In this document: piece after piece, positions 1 through 11,905 of the stretch | Position numbering within the stretch: the stretch's first letter is position 1 | Layout of the letters: every line of letters starts with the position of its first letter | Assembly (NCBI RefSeq): GCF_002224285.1 | Contig: NZ_CP022436.1 | Location: 1,860,001-1,924,000, forward strand | Direction of reading: 5' to 3' | DNA: 64,000 bases | Source: Arthrobacter sp. YN | Lineage (GTDB): Bacteria; Actinomycetota; Actinomycetes; Actinomycetales; Micrococcaceae | The notes under the pieces: generated by a model | The model's input: only the letters and a program-made list of their open reading frames with translations | What the model was told of the DNA's origin: nothing | Databases searched by the model: none | Program-made: the position numbers and the translations under genes

Positions 1-28
1 TGATTGGTACGGTCATGATCCGTCCAAT

Positions 29-3000
29 CTACTTGAGGCGCGGCGCTTGTGCTGACGGACCCACCCACGGGCTCACCGGGTTGCCCATCCAGTACGTTCC
101 GGCCGGCACTGTCTCACCCCGCATAACCAACGACGCCGGACCAACAGTTCCGCCGTCGCCGATGCTGGCCGCGGGGAGGATGACGCCGTGCGGACCCATG
201 GTGGCTCCGTTACCGAGCATCACGGTGTCCAGGCTCATCACGCGGTCGTGGAACAGGTGCGTTTGGACAACGCAGCCACGGTTGACGGTGGAATTCTCAC
301 CGAGCGTTACCAGGTCAGCTTCGGGCAGCCAGTAGCTTTCACACCAGGTCCCGCGGCCGATCTTCGCTCCGAGGCCGCGAAGCCACCACACCAAGGCGGG
401 GGTTCCGGCGGCGGAGCGGGCAAACCACGGGGCGCTCACCATCTCGATAAAGGTGTCCACTACCTCGTTGCGCCAAATGAACGAGCTCCACAAGGGGTGT
501 TCGCCCGCGCGGATGGTCCCCACCAAGGCCCACTTGGCCACGATGGAGCTCAATGCGGCCACGGCACCTGCTGCCAGCATCACGACACCACCGAGGACGG
601 CTGCCATCCAGTAGCCCCATCCACTCGCGATCCAATCCAGAACCAGCATGACGCTGACGGCGATGGTGACGGTCAGGATGACAGGCACCAGCCGGCACAG
701 TTCCCACAATGCCCGGGCAACCTTGAGCCTGCGGGGCGGCTGGAAGGTCCGGGTTTGGTCAGCGGCGACGGCAGTGCGGCGCAGCCTGACCGGCGGGCTG
801 CCCAACCAGGACGTGCCGGATTTGGCTTTCGCCGGCGTGGCAGACAGTACTGCAACGAGCGAGTTCTTGGGAACGTTTCGCCCCGCAGCAGTCATGCCCG
901 AGTTGCCCAGGAAGGAGCGCTTTCCTATTTTGGCCGGAGCAATCTTCATCCAGCCCCCACCGAGTTCGTAGGAGGCCACCATGGTGTCGTCAGCCAGGAA
1001 GGCTCCGTCGCCAATGGTGGTCATTTTCGGAACCAGCAGGACGGTTGAGGCTTCCACGTTTTTCCCGACCTTGGCGCCCAGAAGGCGCAGCCAGATCGGT
1101 GTGAAGAGGCTTGCGTAGACCGGGAAAAGGAGGTCCCGGGCCATATCCAGAAGGCGTTCCGTGGCCCAAACCTGCCACCCAACACGGCTGCGGACCCCGT
1201 AGTAACCCTCCTTCAGGCCCAACCCGAGGAGCCGGGCAACTATCAGGATGAGCACCAGGTTGCCGAAGAACCACACCAGAGCCGCAAGAGGCAATGCCAG
1301 AGCTATTTGAGGAAGGGCAGTTTCCAGGGATTCGTGGCCCTGCATGAAAGCCAGGACAACCAAGGCCCCTGCGAACGCAGAGATGTAAGGGATGAGGGCC
1401 AGGAGGGCCGAAGCGCTGGCAAAAGCGGAGAACCACAGACGGTCGACCACTGGACGCCGGCCGCTGGGCCCAGGCCATTCGTGCTTTGCTTTTCCGCGGC
1501 GCTCGGCGGGGGAGCCGGCAACGAGGTGCCCGGCCTTCACTTTGCCCAGTACAGCCGATCCGGCTTCGACGCGCGCACCCGCACCGATGGTGGCCCCTGG
1601 CATCAGTGTGCTTCGGGCGCCGACGACTGCGCCGGCTCCCACATGGATCTGACCGATATGGACGGAGTCACCATCTACCCACCATCCGGAAAGGTCCACC
1701 TCGGGCTCGATGTTGGCTCCGCTACCCAGGGACAGCAAGCCGGTGACAGGAGGCAAGGAGTGAAGGTGAACGTCCCGGCCGATCTTGGCTCCAAGCGCGC
1801 GGGCGTAGTACGGGACGAACGGTGCGCTGGCCAAGCCAATGGCACCCGAAAGATCCTGGATTTGTTCAGCAAGCCATAAACGCAGGTGGGTCTTTCCGGA
1901 ACGCGGGTAGGTGCCGGGTTTGATCCTGCCAAGCAGCACCCTGGCTGCAGCCACCGAGATCGCCATCCGGCCCAAGGGGCTGACGAAGACCAGCCACGAT
2001 GCCGCGATCCACCACCACGACACCACGGGCGCAGCGGTAAATCCAGCGAAGTCGGCCAGCAGCCTGTTGGCGGCCATGAGGTAAGTGAGCCAGCGCATGC
2101 CCACCAGGATGTGCAAGGGCACGCCCATCAGGACCTGGAAGATCTGCGACTTCAGGGCCGTGGGCCGCACGGTGCGCTCTGCAGCGGGACCCGGCGCGCC
2201 GCCGTCGGGAAGTGATTGCCGCGCTGTGTCGATCAGTGCGCCGACGCGTGGCGTGGCATAGATATCCGCCACTGTGATGGTGGGATACCGGACGCGAAGG
2301 GCAGAAACGAGCTGCGCCGCGGCCAAGGATCCGCCACCATAGGCGAAGAAATCTGCGTCCAGGGAGCTCACCGGGCTTCCCAGCACCGATTCCCACTGCT
2401 CCACCACCCAGCGGGCGTCATCGGGCAGGTTCAGCGGGGCGTTCCCGGCCTCCGTGGCGCCGGCTCCTGCCAGCGGCCACGGCAAAGCGTGACGGTCGAC
2501 TTTTCCGCTGGTCTTGGTCGGGAGCGAATCCACCACGGTCAGCAGGGGGATCAAAGCGGCCGGAAGGCTCTCACCCAGCAGCCGGCGTGCCTCGTCCATG
2601 GACAGCTCGTAGCCGTCAACGGGGGCCAGGTAGCCCACCAGGATCTGGTTGCCGGCCGCCGTGGTCTGCACGGCCGCCGCAGCGCCGGCGACGCCAGGCA
2701 AGGACTGGAGCGCAGCATCCACTTCACCCAGTTCGATCCGACGTCCCCCGAGTTTGACCTGTTCGTCGGCGCGGCCCATGAAGATCAGGCCTTCAGCTTC
2801 GAAACGGACCAAGTCGCCCGAGCGGTAGGCGCGGTTCCATGCGAGGGTTGTCATGGGAGCGTACTTCTCGGCATCCTTGGCGGGATCGAGGTAGCGGGCA
2901 AGCCCCACACCGCCGATGATCAATTCACCGATCTCACCTTCGGCCACAGGGACGCCCTGAGGATCGACGACGGCGAGGTCCCAGCCATCCAGTGGCAGCC

Positions 3001-3985
3001 CGATCCGTACGGGGCCGGGCCCGCCCAGGGGAGCGGCGCAGGCAACGACGGTGGCCTCTGTGGGCCCGTAGGTGTTCCACACTTCACGGCCGTCCACCGC
3101 CAAGCGCTCAGCCAGTTCGGGTGGGCATGCTTCACCACCGAAAATCAGGAGGCGGACGTTTTCCAGTGCCTCCGCCGGCCACAACGCTGCGAGGGTTGGC
3201 ACTGTGGAAACCACGGTAATGCCGTGGTTGATGAGCCACGGACCGAGATCCATACCGGTGCGAACCAATGCTCGTGGTGCCGGTACCAAGCAAGCGCCGT
3301 GGCGCCAGGCCAGCCACATTTCCTCGCAGGAAGCGTCGAAGGCGACAGATAGTCCGGCCAGCACACGGTCCTGGGGCCCGATGGGTTCAGCTTGAAGGAA
3401 GATCCGGGCCTCGGCGTCAACGAATGCAGCCGAGGAGCGGTGTTGGACAGCAACGCCCTTGGGGGTTCCAGTGGATCCGGAAGTGAAGATGATCCAGGAA
3501 TCGTCGTCCAGTCCGGGGGTGGAGGGCGTGGAAACGGGTTCCCGGGCCTCGCCGGCGAGCTGGATGTCCAGGCCCGCGGCGATGACGGCGCCCACCTTGG
3601 CTTCGCCGAACACCAGGCGGGCGCGTTCGTCGGGGTCGTCCGCATCCACGGGAACGTAAGCAGCGCCGGCCATGAGGATTCCCAGGATGGCGATGTAGAG
3701 CTCGTTGGTTCCGGACGGGATCCGAACGCCGATTTTGTCGCCCCGGCCAAGACCTGCGGCGTTGAGCCGGGCGGCGAAGGCGCGGACGGCCTTGAGCAGC
3801 TCCGTGTAGCTCAACGACTTATGCCCATCGTCCAGTGCAGAAGCTTCGGGGAAAGATGTCGTGGTTTCTTCAAGGATGTCCACGAGGGTACGCTCGGCCG
3901 GCGCCGCCGCGCTTCCAGGAAACTGGGGACGGTACGTAGTCAGGGCAGGCGAAGTACCGGCCCCAGCGGGATGTTCTGTGCTCAC
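29..3985 (-). CDS. Pls/PosA-type single-module membrane non-ribosomal peptide synthetase
   Basis: About 1318 residues from the preferred GTG start at 3985, which has GGAAAG 8 nt upstream; a TTG ten codons earlier (4015) is the only longer start. Domain order: adenylation domain at about 30-510 (A3 loop FTSGSTGTPKG at 167-177, A5 NTYGPTE at 304-310, A10 Lys495), a carrier domain with GGGSL and phosphopantetheine Ser553, then a long C-terminal half in which about six membrane segments alternate with three blocks of left-handed beta-helix hexapeptide repeats. That A-T-membrane/beta-helix plan is the one known for epsilon-poly-lysine synthetase (Pls) and poly-ornithine synthetase (PosA), where the C-terminal blocks join monomers. 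There is no classical HHxxxDG condensation domain and no thioesterase. My hand-read specificity code is D-A-E-S-I-G-T-V-V-K, close to lysine codes. Alternative: another acyl/peptidyl polymer synthetase of the same architecture. Confidence 0.85.
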   Translation of the reverse strand: MSTEHPAGAGTSPALTTYRPQFPGSAAAPAERTLVDILEETTTSFPEASALDDGHKSLSYTELLKAVRAFAARLNAAGLGRGDKIGVRIPSGTNELYIAILGILMAGAAYVPVDADDPDERARLVFGEAKVGAVIAAGLDIQLAGEAREPVSTPSTPGLDDDSWIIFTSGSTGTPKGVAVQHRSSAAFVDAEARIFLQAEPIGPQDRVLAGLSVAFDASCEEMWLAWRHGACLVPAPRALVRTGMDLGPWLINHGITVVSTVPTLAALWPAEALENVRLLIFGGEACPPELAERLAVDGREVWNTYGPTEATVVACAAPLGGPGPVRIGLPLDGWDLAVVDPQGVPVAEGEIGELIIGGVGLARYLDPAKDAEKYAPMTTLAWNRAYRSGDLVRFEAEGLIFMGRADEQVKLGGRRIELGEVDAALQSLPGVAGAAAAVQTTAAGNQILVGYLAPVDGYELSMDEARRLLGESLPAALIPLLTVVDSLPTKTSGKVDRHALPWPLAGAGATEAGNAPLNLPDDARWVVEQWESVLGSPVSSLDADFFAYGGGSLAAAQLVSALRVRYPTITVADIYATPRVGALIDTARQSLPDGGAPGPAAERTVRPTALKSQIFQVLMGVPLHILVGMRWLTYLMAANRLLADFAGFTAAPVVSWWWIAASWLVFVSPLGRMAISVAAARVLLGRIKPGTYPRSGKTHLRLWLAEQIQDLSGAIGLASAPFVPYYARALGAKIGRDVHLHSLPPVTGLLSLGSGANIEPEVDLSGWWVDGDSVHIGQIHVGAGAVVGARSTLMPGATIGAGARVEAGSAVLGKVKAGHLVAGSPAERRGKAKHEWPGPSGRRPVVDRLWFSAFASASALLALIPYISAFAGALVVLAFMQGHESLETALPQIALALPLAALVWFFGNLVLILIVARLLGLGLKEGYYGVRSRVGWQVWATERLLDMARDLLFPVYASLFTPIWLRLLGAKVGKNVEASTVLLVPKMTTIGDGAFLADDTMVASYELGGGWMKIAPAKIGKRSFLGNSGMTAAGRNVPKNSLVAVLSATPAKAKSGTSWLGSPPVRLRRTAVAADQTRTFQPPRRLKVARALWELCRLVPVILTVTIAVSVMLVLDWIASGWGYWMAAVLGGVVMLAAGAVAALSSIVAKWALVGTIRAGEHPLWSSFIWRNEVVDTFIEMVSAPWFARSAAGTPALVWWLRGLGAKIGRGTWCESYWLPEADLVTLGENSTVNRGCVVQTHLFHDRVMSLDTVMLGNGATMGPHGVILPAASIGDGGTVGPASLVMRGETVPAGTYWMGNPVSPWVGPSAQAPRLK

Positions 3986-4023
3986 GACGTCAGCTTTCCG
4001 CAGAAAGGTGAACAAAAGGTGTC

Positions 4024-4042
4024 TGACGTTTCCTGCACGTCA
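4024..4042. promoter_or_regulatory. Perfect inverted repeat upstream of the synthetase gene
   Basis: TGACGT, a 7-base spacer, then ACGTCA form a 19-bp palindrome whose near edge is 38 bp upstream of the GTG start at 3985. It lies in the 119-bp gap after the quinone oxidoreductase. Position and symmetry suggest a repressor or activator site; no known regulator motif is matched with confidence. Confidence 0.35.
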
Positions 4043-4104
4043 CACTTTGTTGCACCGTTGTTCGCTTTTGGATCATCCGGCGTTCAATTGGGGCCACATA
4101 GCTA

Positions 4105-5070
4105 TCAAGGGACAAGTAAGACCTTGCCGGTGGTACGGCGGCCTTCCAGGTCCCTGTGCGCTTGGGCTGCTTCGGCCAACGGGTACGTTGCCCCGACCCT
4201 GACGGCGAGGGTGCCGTTGGCGGCGGCGTCGAAAATCTCGGCTGAGCGCCACCGGCGTTCTTGGGCGTTCTGCACAAAGTGCGCCATGGTGGGCCTGGTC
4301 AGCGTGAGCGAACCTGCGGCGTTCAGGCGCTGGGGATCGAACGGCGGCACAGGCCCGGACGCAGCGCCGAAGAGCACCATGGCGCCACGGATGCGCAGGC
4401 TCTTGAGGGAATCGTCAAACGTGTCCTTGCCGACGCCGTCGTACACCACGTTGACGCCTTCGCCGTCGGTGAGTTCGCGGACCTTGTCCGCGAAGTCTTC
4501 GTAGCGGAGCACTTCATCGGCGCCGGCCAAGGTGGACAGATCGGCTTTTTCGTCCGAAGACACGGTAGTGATGACACGCGCTCCGCGGGCCTTCAACAAT
4601 TGGGTCAACAGCAGGCCAACGCCACCTGCGCCTGCATGCAGCAACACGGTGTGGCCTGGCTCTACCCGGAAGGATGAATTCATCAGGTAGTGAGCGGTGA
4701 TTCCCTGCAGCGGCAGGGCCGCAGCGGTGTGATCGTCGACGCCGGCAGGAACCGAAAGTGCCTTGCCCGCGTCAACGAGGGCGTACTCGGCATACGTCCT
4801 GGATCCCTCGGCGGTGGCAACCCGGTCACCAACGGAAAATTCTTCGACCCCGTCGCCAACGGCCTCCACCGTGCCGGCTGCCTCAGCGCCCGGAGTGAAG
4901 GGGTATTCCACCTTGTAGGTGCCGCTGCGTTGGTAGGTCTCAATGAAATTGACCCCGGCAGCTGCGACCTTGATCAACAGCTGGCCGGGGCCAGGTTTCG
5001 GAATTTCCACAGATGCGTACTCGAGGACCTCAGGTCCTCCGGGCTGCTGTGCAACGATGGCGTGCGTCAT
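4105..5070 (-). CDS. NADPH:quinone oxidoreductase (zeta-crystallin-like MDR family)
   Basis: 321 residues, the usual length for QorA-type medium-chain dehydrogenase/reductases. The N-terminal GroES-like half (about 1-120) has the family stretch AAGVNFIETYQRSG and PGAEAAG; the Rossmann half carries GAGGVG at about 147-152 for NADPH. There are no structural-zinc cysteines, as expected for the zinc-free quinone reductase branch. It should carry out NADPH-dependent reduction of quinones or enones in the cytoplasm. The ATG at 5070 is preceded by GAGGAGCCACC, a good ribosome-binding site. It lies on the same strand as the desaturase upstream and the synthetase downstream, but gaps of 85 and 119 bp make a shared operon uncertain. 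Confidence 0.88.
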   Translation of the reverse strand: MTHAIVAQQPGGPEVLEYASVEIPKPGPGQLLIKVAAAGVNFIETYQRSGTYKVEYPFTPGAEAAGTVEAVGDGVEEFSVGDRVATAEGSRTYAEYALVDAGKALSVPAGVDDHTAAALPLQGITAHYLMNSSFRVEPGHTVLLHAGAGGVGLLLTQLLKARGARVITTVSSDEKADLSTLAGADEVLRYEDFADKVRELTDGEGVNVVYDGVGKDTFDDSLKSLRIRGAMVLFGAASGPVPPFDPQRLNAAGSLTLTRPTMAHFVQNAQERRWRSAEIFDAAANGTLAVRVGATYPLAEAAQAHRDLEGRRTTGKVLLVP

Positions 5071-5126
5071 GGTGGCTCCTCACTCCGGGGCGGTCCTTCC
5101 GGTGCCCGGTTTCAGATTCCATCCTA

Positions 5127-5144
5127 GGGAAGTTGGGGCTTCCC
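5127..5144. terminator. Small hairpin between desaturase and quinone oxidoreductase
   Basis: GGGAAG and CTTCCC arms around a 6-base loop, 12 bp past the desaturase stop on the minus strand. There is no strong T run, so it may be a weak terminator or an mRNA end stabiliser. Confidence 0.3.
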
Positions 5145-5155
5145 TTGTGGAACGC

Positions 5156-6244
5156 CTAGAAGCGTCCGTGCGTCGAAGCTACCGGGCAGTCGAAGCCGCG
5201 GCCTGCTGCCAGGCCAACGTCATTGAGGTATCTGACCACGATGCCGTAGGACTGCATCAGCGTGGTTTCGGTGTAGGAAATGGAGTGCTTGGCGCAGAAC
5301 TCGCGCACGATTTTCGTGGCCTTGTACAAATGGGGGCGAGCCATGTCCGGGAACAAATGGTGCTCCACCTGACGGTTGAGTCCACCCAGGAGGAAGTCCA
5401 TGAAGAGGCCACCACGGATATTTCGCGAGGTCAGGATCTGGCGGTTGAGGAAGTCCACGCGGCTGTCCTTGGGAAGGACGGGCATGCCCTTGTGGTTCGG
5501 GGCGAACGAGGCTCCCATGTAGAAGCCGTAAACCATGATCTGGACTCCAAGGAAGGCGAACGCCATGCCGATGGGCAGGAAGGTGAAAGCCAGAACCGGG
5601 AGGGCGGCAAGCCTGGTCACGAGGATAGGCGTCTCTACCCAGCGGTGACGTACTTTTTGCTTGCCGAAGACAAAACGAAGGGAATCAAACTGCAGGCTGA
5701 TGCCGAGCAGCATCAGCAGCGGGAAGAAGAACCAGCCCTGCTTCTTGGTGAGGAAAGCCAGCCGGCCTTTACGTTCGGCTGCGGCATCCTCGTAGAACAC
5801 CAAGGCGTTGTTCCGGATGTCCGGGTCCTTGGAGATGACGTTGGGATGGTTGTGGTGGGCTCCGTGCTTCTGTTCCCACCAGGAGTAGCTGATGCCGGCG
5901 ACGCCGGTGGCAAGGAGACGGGCGGACCAATCGTTGGCGCGGCGCGAAGCGAAGATCTGCTTGTGACCTGCCTCGTGGGCAAGGAAGCTAAGCTGCGTGC
6001 ACAGGATGCCTACGGCAGCGGCGATCAGGAGCTGGTACCAGGAATCGCCAATGAGGGCGAAGCCGAGCCAGGTTCCGGCCATGAGCAGTACCAAGGCCAC
6101 GAAGACCCAGATGTAGAAGCCGGTGCGGCGTTCGAGGAGTCCAGCCGACTTGACGGTTTTGAGGAGCTCTGAGTAGCTCTGGACGACGGGATTGGGTTGA
6201 ATTGCGCGAGCTTTGGGGCGCTCAGCGGTGGACGTGGGTGACAT
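5156..6244 (-). CDS. Membrane fatty-acid desaturase (acyl-CoA/phospholipid type)
   Basis: 362 residues from ATG 6244, chosen because GGGG lies at suitable spacing and the 22 extra codons back to 6310 look unlike coding sequence. Three histidine boxes that bind the di-iron centre are visible: HEAGH at 90-94, HGAHH at 127-131, and QVEHH followed by LFP near residue 290. Hydrophobic pairs of helices lie at about 45-90 and 165-240, as in the FA_desaturase family. It should insert a double bond into membrane acyl chains with O2 and a ferredoxin or flavodoxin electron donor. The QxxHH third box is shared by DesA3-like and front-end desaturases, so regioselectivity cannot be decided. It is divergent from argC, 167 bp apart. 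Confidence 0.88.
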   Translation of the reverse strand: MSPTSTAERPKARAIQPNPVVQSYSELLKTVKSAGLLERRTGFYIWVFVALVLLMAGTWLGFALIGDSWYQLLIAAAVGILCTQLSFLAHEAGHKQIFASRRANDWSARLLATGVAGISYSWWEQKHGAHHNHPNVISKDPDIRNNALVFYEDAAAERKGRLAFLTKKQGWFFFPLLMLLGISLQFDSLRFVFGKQKVRHRWVETPILVTRLAALPVLAFTFLPIGMAFAFLGVQIMVYGFYMGASFAPNHKGMPVLPKDSRVDFLNRQILTSRNIRGGLFMDFLLGGLNRQVEHHLFPDMARPHLYKATKIVREFCAKHSISYTETTLMQSYGIVVRYLNDVGLAAGRGFDCPVASTHGRF

Positions 6245-6358
6245 AAATGTGCCCCGTATCGCTAACGGGCAACGCTGCAGCCGACGTTCGGACTGCACGG
6301 TCTGGATCACCCTTCACTAAGCATACGTCCAATCTCCAAAATAATGAGACTGCTCACA

Positions 6359-8606
<2,248 letters not shown>

Positions 8607-8610
8607 GCTT

Positions 8611-9573
8611 ATGACTATGACTGCGCATACCCGCGAGACCACATCCGCGAGCCACGTCTCGGCCAAATCAGCCCAGGATAAGGCCGGCACACTGATCGAA
8701 GCCCTGCCGTGGATCCAGCGCTTCGCCGGCACCACCATGGTGATCAAGTACGGCGGCAACGCCATGGTCAACGACGACCTTCGCCGCGCCTTCGCGGAGG
8801 ACATCGTGTTCCTCCACCACGTGGGCATCCATCCCGTGGTGGTTCATGGCGGCGGCCCACAAATCAACTCCATGCTCGGCCGTCTCGGCATCGAGTCGGA
8901 GTTCAAGGGCGGCTTGCGCGTCACCACACCCGAGGCCATGGACGTGGTCCGCATGGTCCTGACGGGCCAGGTCGGCCGTGAACTCGTAGGGCTCATCAAC
9001 TCCCACGGCCCCTACGCCGTCGGGATGTCCGGTGAGGATGGCGGCCTGCTGCGCGCCGTCCGCACCGGCACCGTGGTGGACGGCGAAGAAGTGGACCTGG
9101 GCCTGGTGGGCGAAGTAGTGGGCGTGGATCCTGCCGGCATCACGGACATTCTCGACGCCGGTCGTATCCCCGTGATTTCAACCGTTGCCCCGGAGATCGT
9201 GGACGACGGCAACGGCTTCCAGACCACCGGCCAGGTGTTGAACGTCAACGCGGACACTGCCGCGGCCGCCGTCGCATCGGCCCTGGGCGCCACCAAGCTC
9301 GTCATCCTGACCGACGTGGAAGGCCTGTACGCCAACTGGCCGGACAAATCCTCACTGATCTCGTCGCTGACAGCCTCGGAACTCCGCGACATGCTGCCCA
9401 AGCTCGAATCCGGCATGATCCCCAAAATGGCTGCGTGCCTCAAAGCCATCGATGAAGGCGTAGAACGCGCACACATCGTGGATGGCCGCCTGCCGCACTC
9501 GATGCTGCTGGAGACCTTTACAACCGCGGGCATTGGCACCCAAGTAGTACCCGACGAGGAAGTGAACGCATGA
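8611..9573 (+). CDS. argB: Acetylglutamate kinase
   Basis: 320 residues from ATG 8611; a second in-frame ATG lies two codons on. It phosphorylates N-acetylglutamate with ATP. Amino-acid-kinase motifs are visible: IKYGGNAM near residue 45 and HGGGPQIN near 79, with the C-terminal [12 protein letters not shown] stretch. The N-terminal extension of about 30 residues before [11 protein letters not shown] resembles the N-helix of arginine-inhibited hexameric kinases, so feedback inhibition by arginine is likely (inference). It starts 4 bp after argJ and its stop overlaps argD by 4 nt (ATGA), so translation is coupled. Confidence 0.97.
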   Translation: MTMTAHTRETTSASHVSAKSAQDKAGTLIEALPWIQRFAGTTMVIKYGGNAMVNDDLRRAFAEDIVFLHHVGIHPVVVHGGGPQINSMLGRLGIESEFKGGLRVTTPEAMDVVRMVLTGQVGRELVGLINSHGPYAVGMSGEDGGLLRAVRTGTVVDGEEVDLGLVGEVVGVDPAGITDILDAGRIPVISTVAPEIVDDGNGFQTTGQVLNVNADTAAAAVASALGATKLVILTDVEGLYANWPDKSSLISSLTASELRDMLPKLESGMIPKMAACLKAIDEGVERAHIVDGRLPHSMLLETFTTAGIGTQVVPDEEVNA

Positions 9574-10904
9574 GCGAAATTGTTGGTCTCAACCCGACCG
9601 GCGATGGACCCCCCGCCCGCTTCGCGGTGCCCGACCACACCCGGGGGTCCATCGCCGGATCGGAGGCCAAAGCTTCCGTCATTACTGGAGTGAGTAATGG
9701 CGCGGACTGGCTGGCCCGTTACTCGTCCTCGCTGATGGGTGTCTTTGGCACTCCGCAGCGTGTACTGGTCCGTGGTGCCGGGTGCCTGGTGTGGGACGCG
9801 GACGGCAAGGAGTACCTGGACCTCCTGGGCGGCATCGCTGTAAATGCCCTGGGCCACGCGCACCCTTTCGTCACTTCCGTGATTTCCAGCCAACTGGCCA
9901 CGCTCGGCCATGTCTCGAACTTCTTCACGAGTCCCACGCAGATCGCCCTTGCTGAGAAACTGTTGTCCCTCAGCAAGGCCCCGGCTGGTTCCAAGGTTTT
10001 CTTTGCCAACTCCGGTACCGAGGCCAACGAAGCAGCGTTCAAGCTGGCCCGCAGGAACAACTCCGACGGGAAGCGCACCAAGATCATCGCCCTGGAGGGT
10101 GCCTTCCACGGCCGCAGCATGGGTGCCTTGGCGCTCACGGCCAAAGAGACCTACCGTGCGCCGTTTGAACCACTGCCCGGTGGTGTGGTCCACATTCCGT
10201 TCGGTGACATCGAGGCCCTGCGTGCCGCCGTCGACGATTCCACTGCTGCAGTGTTCCTGGAACCGATCCAGGGCGAAGCGGGTGTTCGTCCGCTCAGTGT
10301 CGAATACCTGCAGGCAGCCCGTGAAGCTACCACGGCAGCGGGCGCATTGTTGATCCTGGACGAAGTCCAGACCGGCATCGGCCGAACCGGAAAGTGGCTT
10401 GCCAGCGAAGACGCAGGAATTGTGCCCGACGCCGTCACGCTCGCCAAGGGTCTTGGAGGCGGGTTCCCGGTAGGTGCACTGGTCACCTTCGGAAGTACGA
10501 CGTCGGCCCTGCTCACCGCAGGGCAGCATGGCACCACTTTCGGCGGAAATCCGGTGGCTACTGCCGCCGCGCTGGCCACGCTGCATGCCATCGAAAGTCA
10601 AGGCGTCCTGCGGAACGTGCTGAGCGTCGGTGCGCATCTGCGCGAGGGACTGGCTGCCATCGATGCTGTCACTGAAGTCCGCGGCGAGGGCCTGCTGATT
10701 GGCTTCGATGTGAACGCCGACGTCGCACCCGCCATGGTGACCGCAGCTTTGGATGCAGGCTTCATCATCAACAGTCCGGGCCCGCGGACCATCCGCCTCG
10801 CCCCTCCGCTGATCCTGACCACCGAGCAGGCCGACCGGTTCCTGTCAGCCCTGCCCGCCTTGATCGCCACGGCTACCGCCCAAACCGCTAAGGACGCACA
10901 GTGA
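9570..10904 (+). CDS. argD: Acetylornithine aminotransferase
   Basis: 444 residues, class III PLP aminotransferase: N-acetylglutamate semialdehyde plus glutamate gives N-acetylornithine. The PLP lysine is Lys293 in [10 protein letters not shown]; Asp264 in LDEVQTG contacts the pyridine nitrogen; SGTEANE at 148-154 is the phosphate-binding loop. About 40 residues precede the usual family start ([11 protein letters not shown]), making the protein longer than typical 390-400 residue ArgD. A GTG at about 9693 could be the true start, but the ATGA overlap with argB supports 9570. Confidence 0.95.
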   Translation: MSEIVGLNPTGDGPPARFAVPDHTRGSIAGSEAKASVITGVSNGADWLARYSSSLMGVFGTPQRVLVRGAGCLVWDADGKEYLDLLGGIAVNALGHAHPFVTSVISSQLATLGHVSNFFTSPTQIALAEKLLSLSKAPAGSKVFFANSGTEANEAAFKLARRNNSDGKRTKIIALEGAFHGRSMGALALTAKETYRAPFEPLPGGVVHIPFGDIEALRAAVDDSTAAVFLEPIQGEAGVRPLSVEYLQAAREATTAAGALLILDEVQTGIGRTGKWLASEDAGIVPDAVTLAKGLGGGFPVGALVTFGSTTSALLTAGQHGTTFGGNPVATAAALATLHAIESQGVLRNVLSVGAHLREGLAAIDAVTEVRGEGLLIGFDVNADVAPAMVTAALDAGFIINSPGPRTIRLAPPLILTTEQADRFLSALPALIATATAQTAKDAQ

Positions 10905-11905
10905 GCACGTCAACCACCCGTCACTTCCTCAAGGACACTGACCTGAGCCCCGCCGAGCAGGCTGAGGTCCTGGAACTCGCCGTCCGGATGAAGGCAGCGC
11001 CGTACAGCGTGCAGCCCTTCGCCGCAGAGGGCAACGGCCGCAAGACTGTGGCCGTGATCTTTGACAAGACCTCCACCCGCACCCGCGTCTCGTTCGCCAC
11101 GGGCATCGCAGACATGGGCGGCAACGCACTGATTATCAACCCGGGTGAAGCGCAGATCGGCCACAAGGAATCCGTGGAGGACACTGCCAAGGTCCTGGAG
11201 CGCATGGTGTCCACCATTGTGTGGCGGACCGGTGCGCACTCCGGACTGGTGGCCATGGCGGAAAATTCCAAGGTCCCGGTCATCAATGCCCTGTGCGACG
11301 ATTACCACCCTTGCCAGCTCCTGGCCGACCTCCTTGCCGTCAAGGAACACAAGGGCGAGCTGGCCGGATTGAGCATGGCGTACCTGGGCGATGCCGCCAA
11401 CAACATGGCCAACTCGTACCTCCTTGCCGGCGTCACTGCCGGGATGCACGTTCGGATCTCCGGGCCGGAGGGGTACCTGCCTGCCGCGGAGATTGTTGCC
11501 GCTGCAGAGGAACGCGCTGCGGAGACCGGCGGTTCGGTACTCATCACCAGCGATCCTGCCGAGGCCCTCAAGGGCGCCGACGTCATTGCAACAGACACCT
11601 GGGTCTCCATGGGCCAGGAGTCCGAAAAGGAAGCGCGGATGCAACTCTTCCGGGAGTATTCCGTGGACGAGGCCGCCATGGCGCAAGCTGCGCCGGACGC
11701 CGTCGTGCTTCACTGCCTTCCCGCTTACCGCGGTTACGAGATTTCGGCTGACGTCATCGACGGCCCGCAGTCGATCGTGTGGGACGAGGCGGAAAACCGC
11801 CTCCACGCCCAGAAGGCGCTCATGGCCTGGTTGATGCACCGCTCGGGACTTGCTTTCGTGGAGGGCCTTTCACCAGTTGAAGGTACCGGGGAGAGCACGT
11901 TCTAG
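10901..11905 (+). CDS. argF: Ornithine carbamoyltransferase
   Basis: 334 residues, the normal length. It makes citrulline from ornithine and carbamoyl phosphate. Carbamoyl-phosphate motif STRTR is at 58-62, HPCQ near 137, and the ornithine-binding HCLPAYRG near 273, all intact. The GTG start overlaps the argD TGA (GTGA), and its TAG shares one base with the GTG of argR. No carAB genes are in the window, so carbamoyl phosphate must come from elsewhere in the genome. Confidence 0.97.
   Translation: MSTSTTRHFLKDTDLSPAEQAEVLELAVRMKAAPYSVQPFAAEGNGRKTVAVIFDKTSTRTRVSFATGIADMGGNALIINPGEAQIGHKESVEDTAKVLERMVSTIVWRTGAHSGLVAMAENSKVPVINALCDDYHPCQLLADLLAVKEHKGELAGLSMAYLGDAANNMANSYLLAGVTAGMHVRISGPEGYLPAAEIVAAAEERAAETGGSVLITSDPAEALKGADVIATDTWVSMGQESEKEARMQLFREYSVDEAAMAQAAPDAVVLHCLPAYRGYEISADVIDGPQSIVWDEAENRLHAQKALMAWLMHRSGLAFVEGLSPVEGTGESTF

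Noticed and set aside
2216..3352. Plus-strand open frames of 200-380 residues antisense to the synthetase gene
   Set aside because: Low-complexity GC-rich shadows of the adenylation domain without motifs or start signals.
5156..6310. Longer desaturase starting at 6310
   Set aside because: The extra 22 residues are unlike the family and ATG 6244 has a better ribosome-binding site.
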